From: Rubrobacter sp. | GTDB taxonomy: Bacteria > Actinomycetota > Rubrobacteria > Rubrobacterales > Rubrobacteraceae | Length of the DNA: 15,082 nucleotides | NCBI GenBank assembly: GCA_016781885.1 | Contig: JADDPM010000045.1 | Location: 1-15,082, forward strand | Reading direction: 5' to 3' | Part shown: positions 6,601 to 12,536 of the stretch, one piece after another | How the letters are laid out: each line of letters begins with the position of its first letter | Numbering within the stretch: position 1 is the stretch's first letter | The notes under the pieces: generated by a model | Told to the model about the DNA's origin: nothing | Database searches by the model: none | Seen by the model: the letters and a program-made list of their open reading frames with translations, nothing else | Position numbers and translations under genes: made by a program

Positions 6601-9600
6601 GATACCAACTGTGCCGATGGAGTCTTCGGTGGTGATGTTGCTAGAATCTGCGTTCTCATCACTGCCACCAGCGTTCTGCTCAGTGCCAGCGCCATTGGAG
6701 CTATCGAGCACAGAGATCTGGGGGCTAGCGTTAGTATCGTTAACGTCCGCCCCGTCGTTGACTCCGATCGTGCCTATGGAGTCGTCAGTGGTGACATCGT
6801 TAGAGCCGCTGCCCGAGTCGCTGCTACCAGCGTTCTGTGCAGTACCAGAATCGTTGGAGCTGTCGAGCACAGAGACCTGCGGACTTACGTCAGTATTGTT
6901 AACGTCTACACTGTCGTTGATGCCGACCGTTGCTGTAGAGTCGTCGGTTGTGACACTACCGGAGTCGCTACCACTACCGGAACCACTATCACCACCGCTC
7001 TGCTCGGTGCCAGCCTCGTTAGAGCTGTCGAGCAAAGAGACCTGAGGGCTTACGCTGGTATTGTTGACGTCCACGCCGTCGTTGATACCGATAGTGCCTA
7101 CAGAGTCGTCGGTGGTCACGCTACCGGAGTCGCTGCCATTACCGGAGCCACTATCGCCGGCATTCTGCTCGGTGCCAGCCTCATTGGAGCTGTCCATAGC
7201 GGAGACCTGAGGGCTTACGTCAGTATTGTTAACGTCTACACCATCGTTAATGCCGATCGTACCCGTGGAGTCGTCGGTAGTGACGCTACCAGAGTCGGTG
7301 CCACCGGAACCGCTATCACCAGCGTCCTGCATGGTTCCAGAATCGTTAGAGCTGTCGAGTACAGAGATTTGGGGGCTCACGCTGGTGTTGTTGACGTCTA
7401 CGGCGTCATTGAGGCCGATCGTACCGATAGACTCATCGGTAGTTACATTGTCAGAGTCACTGCCATTACCGGAGCCACTACCACCAGCGTTTTGCTCGGT
7501 ACCAGCTTCATTGGAGCTGTCGAGTAGAGAGATCTGAGGACTCGCATTGATGTTATTGACGTCGATGCCGTCATTGATACTGATTGTACCGATAGAGTCG
7601 TCGGTGCTGACGCTGCCGGAATCACCGCCGGTGCCGGTGCTACCGGAATTCTGCGTAGTGTCAGAATCGTTGGAGCTGTCCAGGACGGAGACCTGAGGAC
7701 TCACGTTAGTGTTATTGAGATCCGCTGCGTCGTCCACGCCAACCGTAGCAATGGAGTCATCAGTGCTGACGCTGCCAGCGGCGCTGCCAGAGTCGGTGCT
7801 GCCATCACTGCCACCAGCGTCCTGAGCGGTTGCAGCCTCGTTAGAGCTATCTAGCACAGAGATCTGGGGGCTCACGCTGGTGTTGTTTACGGCTAGGCCA
7901 TCATTGACACCAACCGTGCCAATAGAGTCTTCGGTAGTAACGCTACCAGAGTCAGTGCTGCCATCACTGCCGTCAGGGTTCTGCGTAGCGCTGGACTCAT
8001 TGGAACTATCCAGCACGGAGACCTGAGGACTCACGCTAGTGTTGTTTACGTCCGCCCCGTCGTTGAGGGCGACCGTGACGATGGAGTCATTCGCGGCGAC
8101 ATCGTTAGAGCCGCTGCCAGAGTCTCCGCCTGTGTCGTTAGTATTCTGCGTGGTATCGGACTCATTAGAGCTGTCGAGTACAGAGACTTGAGGACCCACG
8201 TTGGTGTTATTAACGTCTACACTGTCGTTGATGCCGACCGTTACTGTAGAGTCGTCGGTAGTCACGCTACCAGAGTCGCTACCACTACCGGAACCACTAT
8301 CACCACCGCTCTGCTCGGTGCCAGCCTCGTTAGAGCTGTCGAGCAAAGAGACCTGAGGGCTTACGCTGGTATTGTTGACGTCCACGCCGTCGTTGACTCC
8401 GACCGTGCCTGCGGAGTCGTCAGTGGTGACGCTGCCGGAGTTGTCGCCGGAGTCAGTGCCCGAGGCGCTACCACCGGCGTTCTGCTCGGTGCCAGCCTCA
8501 TTGGAGCTATCGAGCACAGAGATCTGAGGGCTCACGTTGGTGTTATTGACGTCCGCACCGTCGTTAATACCGATCGTGCTTAGGGAGTCGTTCGTGACGA
8601 CATCGCTAGAACCGCTGCCAGAGTCGCCACTACCATCACTGCCACCGGCGTTCTGCTTGGTGCCGGACTTGTTGGAGCTATCCAGCGCGGAGACCTGAGG
8701 ACTCACGTTGGTGTTGTTGACGTCGACGCCGTCGTTGATACCGATCGTGCCTACAGAATCATCGCTGGTCACGCTACCGGAGTCTTCACCGAAGTCGGTG
8801 CTACCGGAACCGCTATCACCCGCGCTCTGCTCGGTATCAGACTCATTGAAGCTATCCAGTACGGAGACCTGAGGGCTTACATTAGTGTTGTTGACGTCTA
8901 CACCGTCGTTGATGACGATCGTACCCGTGGAATCTTCGGTAGTGACGCTACCAGAGTCGGTGCCAGAGTCTGCGCTGCCATCACTGCCACCAGCGTCCTG
9001 AGCGGTTGCAGCCTCGTTAGAGCTGTCGAGCAAAGAGACCTGAGGGCTCACGTTGGTGTTGTTGAGGTCCACAGCGTCGTTGATACCGACCGTACCGATA
9101 AAGTCGTCGGTGCTGACGCTACCGGAGGCGCCGCCATCGCTGGGGGCCGCCGTACCGCAGGTACCCGCAGGCGTATTGACGCCGACCTGGACGCAGATGT
9201 CCTCGTCTATGGTGTCGCCCACCGCAACGTTCTTGTCCACGCTCGCCGTGCCTTCCACGGGGACGGCGGGGGCCGCGACCTCGGTGGTGCTTTGCGTAGC
9301 GCCGATCAGCTGGGGTTGCTCCGAGATCGTCGCATGCTGGTTGCTCCCGAAGCTACTGTCCATGGCGCCTGCGGCGGTGCCGATGGTCGCGCTGAGGGCG
9401 CCATCCACCGCGGGGACGTCGACGGCCACAGGGGCTGCTCCGTTGGCAAGCGCGCAAGTGCCTGCTGGGTTGTTGATGCCAACGTTCAGACAGACGTCTT
9501 GATCTACGACGTTGTTGCCTACCGCGACGTTTGCGTCTACGGTCGCCGTGCCTTTCACCGGAACGATGGGCGCGGCAACTTCGGTAGAGTTGTCTACGGT

Positions 9601-9891
9601 ACCAGTGAGCAGCGCCTGTTCGGCACTCCCTACGTTCTCGGTTACTACGGTACCGCTATCTGCGGTAGCTATACCACCGCCGCTCACCGGGGCTGTAGGT
9701 TTGGTCACCTCTACGGTGCCGGCGGCGCTACCGTCTATACTTGTTGCAGCATTCTTAGCGAGAGAGCCGACGGACAGATTCTGAGCTTCCGCTACGCCGG
9801 GAAGCATCACCACAGACACTGCCAACAGTACCGCTCCCACGGCAAACATCTGCACATGCTGCTCGAGCCAGAGCTTGAGCTTCGTACTCAA
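3649..9891 (-). CDS. Giant acidic repeat surface protein with LPDTG sortase signal
   Basis: About 2080 residues. Residue numbers here count from an upstream in-frame ATG at 9909. I prefer the TTG at 9891, because AAGGAGG lies five bases before it while the ATG has no spaced ribosome site. After KLKLWLEQ comes a signal peptide core FAVGAVLLAVSVVMLPGVAEA with an A-x-A site. Residues ~100-265 hold two related segments, each with a Cys pair (C140/C152 and C239/C251), the only Cys I see. Residues 270-1895 are 30 tandem units averaging 54 residues: a conserved core like VGINDGVDVNNTNVSPQVSV, then LDSSNES and a Gly/Ser/Asp linker. Lys, Arg and aromatic residues are nearly absent. A Gly/Pro/Asn tail leads to LPDTG at 2051-2055, a membrane helix and RRGGALR. 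This fits a sortase-anchored wall adhesin or matrix protein; no catalytic domain or known family is recognised. Confidence 0.88.
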   Translation of the reverse strand: MSTKLKLWLEQHVQMFAVGAVLLAVSVVMLPGVAEAQNLSVGSLAKNAATSIDGSAAGTVEVTKPTAPVSGGGIATADSGTVVTENVGSAEQALLTGTVDNSTEVAAPIVPVKGTATVDANVAVGNNVVDQDVCLNVGINNPAGTCALANGAAPVAVDVPAVDGALSATIGTAAGAMDSSFGSNQHATISEQPQLIGATQSTTEVAAPAVPVEGTASVDKNVAVGDTIDEDICVQVGVNTPAGTCGTAAPSDGGASGSVSTDDFIGTVGINDAVDLNNTNVSPQVSLLDSSNEAATAQDAGGSDGSADSGTDSGSVTTEDSTGTIVINDGVDVNNTNVSPQVSVLDSFNESDTEQSAGDSGSGSTDFGEDSGSVTSDDSVGTIGINDGVDVNNTNVSPQVSALDSSNKSGTKQNAGGSDGSGDSGSGSSDVVTNDSLSTIGINDGADVNNTNVSPQISVLDSSNEAGTEQNAGGSASGTDSGDNSGSVTTDDSAGTVGVNDGVDVNNTSVSPQVSLLDSSNEAGTEQSGGDSGSGSGSDSGSVTTDDSTVTVGINDSVDVNNTNVGPQVSVLDSSNESDTTQNTNDTGGDSGSGSNDVAANDSIVTVALNDGADVNNTSVSPQVSVLDSSNESSATQNPDGSDGSTDSGSVTTEDSIGTVGVNDGLAVNNTSVSPQISVLDSSNEAATAQDAGGSDGSTDSGSAAGSVSTDDSIATVGVDDAADLNNTNVSPQVSVLDSSNDSDTTQNSGSTGTGGDSGSVSTDDSIGTISINDGIDVNNINASPQISLLDSSNEAGTEQNAGGSGSGNGSDSDNVTTDESIGTIGLNDAVDVNNTSVSPQISVLDSSNDSGTMQDAGDSGSGGTDSGSVTTDDSTGTIGINDGVDVNNTDVSPQVSAMDSSNEAGTEQNAGDSGSGNGSDSGSVTTDDSVGTIGINDGVDVNNTSVSPQVSLLDSSNEAGTEQSGGDSGSGSGSDSGSVTTDDSTATVGINDSVDVNNTDVSPQVSVLDSSNDSGTAQNAGSSDSGSGSNDVTTDDSIGTIGVNDGADVNDTNASPQISVLDSSNGAGTEQNAGGSDENADSSNITTEDSIGTVGINDGVEVNNTSVSPQVSVFDSSNESETTQNIGDTGGDSGVVTTDDSIGTVGINDAVNLNNTNVSPQVSVLDSFNESDTEQSAGDSGSGSTDFGEDSGSVTSDDSVGTIGINDGVEVNNTSVSPQTSALDSFNESDTTQNGSDSGSGSGSNVVNTDDSTATVGINDGADINDTSVSPQVSVLNSANDSGTMQDAGGSDSSSDSGSVSTEDSIATVGLNEAVDVNNTNVSPQVSVLDSSNDSDPTQNSGNTGTGGDSGSVSTDDSIGTISINDGIDVNNTNASPQVSLLDSFNESDTEQSAGDSGSGNGSDSGSVTTDESIGTIGLNDAVAVNNTSVSPQVSALDSSNESGTEQNTDGDSGTDTGADSGSDSNDVATNDSIATVGINDTVDLNNTSVSPQVSVLDSSNESSTTQNADDSSSGSGDSGSVTADESIATVGINDGVDLKNTSVSPQVSVLDSSNDSGTEQNAGSSDSGSGSNDVSTDDSIGMVALNDGADVNNTSVSPQVSVLNSSNESNTTQSAGDAGDSGSGSGDSGSVGTADSIGTVGINDAVDLNNTNVSPRVSVLDSSNASGTGQTTDGNDFGSGSSDAATNDSIATVGVNDGVDVNNTNASPQISTLDSSNDSDTTQNSGSTDSGGGSGVVIAEDSVVTVDINDGIDVNNTNISPQVSVLDSSNEAGTEQTSGDSNFGGDSGSVTAEESTGTVGINDAADLNTNASPQVSVLDSSNESDTTQNTGATGGDSGVVTTEDSIATVSLNDGVEVNNTSVSPQVSVLDSSNESSTTQNPGGSDTGRVPAPDARLADGDNSNDGSTPGDNAGGDTLNNDAPVTDGYTPDDGGSGSIGPTDQVTPNNDGSLNNGSGLINVLGISFTGIPEGSPSHLAGTLVAGGPGGTPGASVGPRIVSAGSSIPLRLLVFGSAPAASDLEAASVSASEEKLSSSGPVGTRTLPDTGGSELWIIALGMALIALGGVAIVLMRRGGALR
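4225..9102 (-). repeat. Thirty tandem ~163-bp coding repeats
   Basis: The array is 4.88 kb long and in frame throughout. Units are 51-60 codons; length changes lie in the Gly/Ser/Asp linker. Most units differ at many synonymous positions while the core peptide is kept. Some blocks are nearly identical at the DNA level: units 2 and 17 (around 8740-8890 and 6270-6430), units 5 and 13 (around 8220-8400 and 6900-7085) and units 9-10 and 20-21 (around 7560-7690 and 5780-5905). This points to old divergence plus recent copying. Confidence 0.95.
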
Positions 9892-9896
9892 GATTT

Positions 9897-9903
9897 CCTC
9901 CTT
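9897..9903 (-). promoter_or_regulatory. Consensus ribosome-binding site that selects the TTG start at 9891
   Basis: The minus strand reads AAGGAGG, then AAATC, then TTG. This is the best Shine-Dalgarno match in the region at ideal spacing. The ATG 18 bases upstream is directly abutted by AAGG with no spacer, so translation most likely begins at TTG, six codons later. Confidence 0.6.
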
Positions 9904-9925
9904 ACTCATCCTTACTCAAGGTCTT

Positions 9926-9950
9926 CCCGCCTCGTCGTATCGAGGACGGG
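9926..9950 (-). terminator. Intercistronic hairpin between the two surface-protein genes
   Basis: On the minus strand CCCG-T-CCTCG pairs with CGAGG-CGGG (nine pairs, one bulged T) around the loop ATACGA. It lies in the 97-base gap, 22 bases before the ribosome site of the giant gene, with no T-tract. It may be a partial terminator, an attenuator setting the ratio of the two proteins, or an mRNA stabiliser. Confidence 0.4.
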
Positions 9951-10006
9951 TCAGCAAGTCCTTCGGGGCACGCCAGGAGAGGTGTGCCACCGGTAAGGAG
10001 GCTGGA

Positions 10007-11596
10007 TCAGCCGGGACGTTCTACGGCGAGGCTCAGAAAGGAGCTCGGCCTGAGGAACTCGAGCGAAGACCACGAGAACCTGCCGCCGAGCAGAAGAATC
10101 GAGAGAACGGCGAGGAAGGCAAAAAATCCTATGCCTGAGCCCGCTCCCGAGCTGCTTGAAGCACCGCCACCGGCCGCGCCGCCAGCGGGTAGAAGGGGAA
10201 GCGAAGATTCGCCTGGGGCGCTCGCTGCCGCCTCGACGCGGTCGAGGGTGGGCGAGAACGCGCCGAGGAGGTAACCACCGAACGGCTTAGAGAGAACCGC
10301 GGAAACATCGATACTCGCCGACGGCCTCTGCGCCACCGCGGAGCCAGGAGCCTCGGAGCCTCCTCGGTCCGCGGCGAAGACGGAGCCGGGATTCGAGAGC
10401 GTGCCCTGTAGGTCTCTGGCAACCGAGGGGACCTCGGCTCGCGACGTTGACAGGTGCGCTATCTGCGACGACGGCTCGCCGACGGCCCGCGTGTCCCACG
10501 CCTCGGAGAAGCTCGCTCCGCTCGCCTGCGGCATCGCCACCGCGTCGTGAGCTGGTCCGATGGTCGGGTTCGTCGTACCGGGCACGGTAGCTGCGTCGGG
10601 CTGAACCGCGTCCTGCTGAACCGGGTTCGTGACGGGCTGTGCCGTCTGCGAGACCGGCTCGAGGAGCGGTTCCGTGCCTCGAAGAACCGGTTCGATCGTT
10701 GGCTCGATCTTCTGCCGTATGGGTTCGACCACCGGCTCGACCGCTCCCAGAACGGGATCGACTGTCTGGCGGACGGTATCGGTAAGCGGTCCTAGCACCT
10801 GTTGGACCGGTTCCGCGACCGGCTCGGCGGTCTCAAGTACTGGTTCGATGGCCCCTTCAACCGTCTCGCCAACAGGTTCGACGGTTCCAAGGACCGACTC
10901 GGTCGCTGGCTCGAGCGCCAGACGCGCGGACTCGATGACCGGCTTCGTCGTCGAACCCACCAGTTCGACCAACGGTTCGGATGTCAGCTGGGCCGACTCG
11001 GCCGTAGGCGACACTGCTTGCTGAAGCGGCTCGACCAGGGGTTCCGCTGACTGCTGGACCTGTTGGGCCACCGGCTCGACCGACAACACCACAGGCTTGA
11101 CCGCCTGGCTAACCGGCTGGCCTGGCTCGTCTACGAGTTCTTGGACTGGCCCGGAGCTCGTCGTCGGTTCAGGAGTAGGCACCGTCGCCACCAGCTCGGA
11201 AGCCGAAACGGCGTCTATCGCCTCAGGCGCTATCGGAGTCCCGGACGGCCCGTCAGCCGGAGCGGTGACCGCCGACTCGATATCAGCCGGCGCGGACGTC
11301 GGTGCAGCCACGGTCGAGTGCTGCGGTGCCTCGGGCGTCGAAGCGTCTACCGGTTCGGAGGTTAGAGTGGAGCTCGGGGCCAGCGCGGAGGGCGGTCCAG
11401 CCGCCGGCTCGTTCACCGGGGCAGCAGACCCTGCTAAGGGCTCGTCACCGATCCCCAACGCCCGAGCCTCTTTGCCAGAAAGGAAGCAGAGCGCCAAGAA
11501 AAGTGCGACCAGCGTGCTCAGGAAAACCAAGAACAGCCGGCTCTTCGGGCCGAGCCGCTTCGGTTCTGTAACGAGACTGTAAGTTCGATCTTCCAT
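10007..11596 (-). CDS. Secreted or membrane-anchored protein with Pro/Glu 11-residue repeats and C-terminal ERPG tail
   Basis: Residue numbers count from the alternative GTG start at 11605 (532 residues); I place the start at ATG 11596 (529 residues). The N-terminus has a basic stretch and a hydrophobic segment near 24-43, with a possible signal cleavage after EARA (about 49). A Pro/Ala/Thr-rich region follows. Residues ~151-331 form 11-residue repeats such as VIESARLALEP, ATESVLGTVEP and VGETVEGAIEP, with a Pro often in the last place and a V/I-rich face. A less regular region leads to a Gly/Ser linker, a membrane segment GIGFFAFLAVLSILLLGG near 491-508, and a 24-residue tail ending in ERPG. 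It is not an LPXTG protein. No enzyme motif is seen. It lies directly behind the riboswitch and 97 bases before the giant protein, so the two are likely one transcript. Related proteins may be stalk or envelope-spanning elements; the function is unknown. Confidence 0.82.
   Translation of the reverse strand: MEDRTYSLVTEPKRLGPKSRLFLVFLSTLVALFLALCFLSGKEARALGIGDEPLAGSAAPVNEPAAGPPSALAPSSTLTSEPVDASTPEAPQHSTVAAPTSAPADIESAVTAPADGPSGTPIAPEAIDAVSASELVATVPTPEPTTSSGPVQELVDEPGQPVSQAVKPVVLSVEPVAQQVQQSAEPLVEPLQQAVSPTAESAQLTSEPLVELVGSTTKPVIESARLALEPATESVLGTVEPVGETVEGAIEPVLETAEPVAEPVQQVLGPLTDTVRQTVDPVLGAVEPVVEPIRQKIEPTIEPVLRGTEPLLEPVSQTAQPVTNPVQQDAVQPDAATVPGTTNPTIGPAHDAVAMPQASGASFSEAWDTRAVGEPSSQIAHLSTSRAEVPSVARDLQGTLSNPGSVFAADRGGSEAPGSAVAQRPSASIDVSAVLSKPFGGYLLGAFSPTLDRVEAAASAPGESSLPLLPAGGAAGGGASSSSGAGSGIGFFAFLAVLSILLLGGRFSWSSLEFLRPSSFLSLAVERPG
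10613..11155 (-). repeat. 33-bp (11-codon) coding repeats
   Basis: This stretch codes for about sixteen 11-residue units of the type xxExVxxxxEP. The phase is strict over at least seven consecutive units in the middle and loosens toward both ends. The DNA units are diverged, so the period is clearer in protein than in bases. Eleven-residue periodicity occurs in long right-handed or amphipathic helices, but the regular prolines here favour an extended rod; the structure is inferred. Confidence 0.7.
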
Positions 11597-11603
11597 AGTC
11601 ACC

Positions 11604-11690
11604 ACGTTTCGGTGGCTCGACTCCCTCTGGTTGGAGGCCCGTAGCTTTGCGCCCCCGCCTCACGACGGGTTTGCCTTTGTCGTCGCAGCA
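11604..11690 (-). promoter_or_regulatory. Class I cyclic di-GMP (GEMM) riboswitch upstream of the ERPG surface protein
   Basis: In minus-strand order: AAAGGCAAACC; a perfect six-pair stem CCCGTC/GGCGGG capped by the GNRA loop GTGA; GGCGCAAAGCTACGGGCCT; a CTCC/GGAG stem; and AGTCGAGCCACCGA. This follows the GEMM consensus in order and spacing. The ligand-contacting positions of the Vibrio Vc2 aptamer have counterparts: G before CAAACC (G20), the middle A of CAAAGC (A47) and the first C of ACCGA (C92). G rather than A at position 20 favours cyclic di-GMP over cyclic AMP-GMP. ACCGA ends 12 bases before the ATG at 11596, so control is probably at translation. I could not find a clean P1 stem by eye. 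Confidence 0.75.
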
Positions 11691-11705
11691 CTCTGAGGCG
11701 CCACC

Positions 11706-11744
11706 TTTTACTTCATGGTCCTGAGAGTAAGACGTGAGAGAGCG
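11706..11744 (-). promoter_or_regulatory. Conserved block upstream of the riboswitch, possible promoter
   Basis: The bases from CTCTCACGTCTTACTCTCAG through ATGAAGTAAAAG are kept almost unchanged in both repeat copies (3291-3329 and here), more than their surroundings. The block lies just upstream of the aptamer, where its promoter would be expected. I cannot assign a sigma-factor class: TCTTAC and TAAAAG at 16-base spacing are a poor match to the housekeeping consensus. Confidence 0.3.
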
Positions 11745-11755
11745 TAGGGCATCGC

Positions 11756-11789
11756 CCGGGTGGCTATTTCTTGGTTAGCCGGGTGGCTA
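11756..11789 (-). other. Tandem TAGCCACCCGG direct repeat at the response-regulator stop
   Basis: TAGCCACCCGG occurs twice (11789-11779 and 11766-11756), 23 bases start to start. The first includes the TAG stop of the response regulator and forms a small TAGCC/GGCTA hairpin with the following bases. In repeat copy 1 the hairpin arms are kept while the loop differs. It could be a weak terminator or a protein-binding site. Confidence 0.35.
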
Positions 11790-12536
11790 CTTTGCTGGGT
11801 TATGCGGGCGTGAAGGGCTGTCGCCTGAGGCGGAGTCCAGGAGACCGAGCTCGCTGGCACGGACGGCCGCCTGGGTGCGGTCGGAGACCTCCAGCTTGGC
11901 GATTATGCGTCGGACGTAGACCTTGACGGTGTGCACGCTGAACATCAGGTTATCGGCGATCTTCTGGTTCGTTTGCCCTTGAGCCAACAGTCGCAGTACC
12001 TCTAGTTCGCGCTGCGTCAGCGCTTCGTGGAGCGGCGTCGGACGCTCCTCAGGCTCGGGAGGTAGGTTCGTACCGCTATCCTCGCCAACCACTTGACGCA
12101 GCAATTGAGCGGCGAGTTGCGAGTCCAGCGGCGTCTCTCCCTGGAGCGCTGTCCGCACAGCGGCGAGTACCTCGGGCTTGGTGGAGTCCTTGAGGATGTA
12201 GCCGTTGGCACCCGCCTTGAGCGCCTCTTGGAGGTAGTCTGGATTCTCGTGGATGGTTATTATAATGACACTGGTCGCAGGGTACTTCTGTTTGATGGCT
12301 TGGGTCGCTGCGATCCCGTCCATCTCCGGCATGCTCACGTCCATCAGCACCAGATCGGGCCGCAGGCGGCGGCAGAGCTCTAGGGCCTCCCGACCGTCCT
12401 TCGCCTCGCCCACCAACTCCAGGTCCGGCTCCCTGGTTAGCATGTACCGTAGGCCGGACCGGACCAGGTCGTGGTCGTCGACGATGATCAGCCGCACCTT
12501 TTCGGGCCTCTCCGTCGCCTGTGCCTCACGATCCAT
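11787..12536 (-). CDS. NarL/FixJ-family response regulator
   Basis: 249 residues. The receiver domain (about 14-130) has acidic D20/D21 in IIVDDHD, the phosphoryl acceptor D66 in LVLMDVSMPEMDG, T94 in IIITIHE and K116 in YILKD, so it should be phosphorylated normally. A linker rich in Pro/Glu (155-170) leads to a LuxR-type helix-turn-helix (172-233: LTQRELEVLRLLAQGQTNQK, then HTVKVYVRRIIAKL). It would bind DNA and regulate transcription on signal from the kinase. The ATG at 12536 overlaps the kinase stop (12528-12526) by 11 bases; AGGAGG lies 11 bases upstream inside the kinase gene, so translation is probably coupled. Its direct downstream neighbour is the riboswitch-controlled surface operon, a plausible target. 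Confidence 0.95.
   Translation of the reverse strand: MDREAQATERPEKVRLIIVDDHDLVRSGLRYMLTREPDLELVGEAKDGREALELCRRLRPDLVLMDVSMPEMDGIAATQAIKQKYPATSVIIITIHENPDYLQEALKAGANGYILKDSTKPEVLAAVRTALQGETPLDSQLAAQLLRQVVGEDSGTNLPPEPEERPTPLHEALTQRELEVLRLLAQGQTNQKIADNLMFSVHTVKVYVRRIIAKLEVSDRTQAAVRASELGLLDSASGDSPSRPHNPAK

Larger units (their letters stand above)
11606..11828 (-). repeat. Direct repeat copy 2: response-regulator tail, 3' region and intact riboswitch
   Basis: This is the complete counterpart of 3243-3413. It contains the last ~13 codons of the response regulator, its stop, a region with two TAGCCACCCGG repeats, a conserved block at 11706-11744 and the riboswitch. Because the upstream gene is whole here, this copy is probably the original and copy 1 the derivative. 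Confidence 0.85.

Noticed and set aside
4444..7527. Plus-strand open frame of 1027 codons antisense to the giant repeat gene
   Set aside because: It runs opposite the tandem repeats and stays open because the same codons recur every ~163 bases. It has no sensible signal, no domain and no ribosome site, and it breaks where the units change phase or codon choice.
4225..9102. CRISPR array or non-coding satellite
   Set aside because: The repeats are ~163 bp, contiguous with no unique spacers, and stay in one open frame with conserved protein, so they are coding repeats.
10454..11050. Plus-strand frames rich in Arg/Asp or Thr/Gly/Ser antisense to the 11-residue repeats
   Set aside because: They are reverse readings of the Pro/Glu repeats and have no start context.
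10007..11596. Lipoprotein with lipobox at LALC near residue 40
   Set aside because: Leu rather than Gly/Ala/Ser precedes the Cys, and the Cys sits inside the hydrophobic core, so signal peptidase II processing is unlikely.
11604..11690. Cyclic di-AMP (ydaO) riboswitch, known before actinobacterial wall genes
   Set aside because: The conserved strings GGCAAACC, GCAAAGC and ACCGA fit the cyclic di-GMP class I aptamer and not the ydaO consensus.
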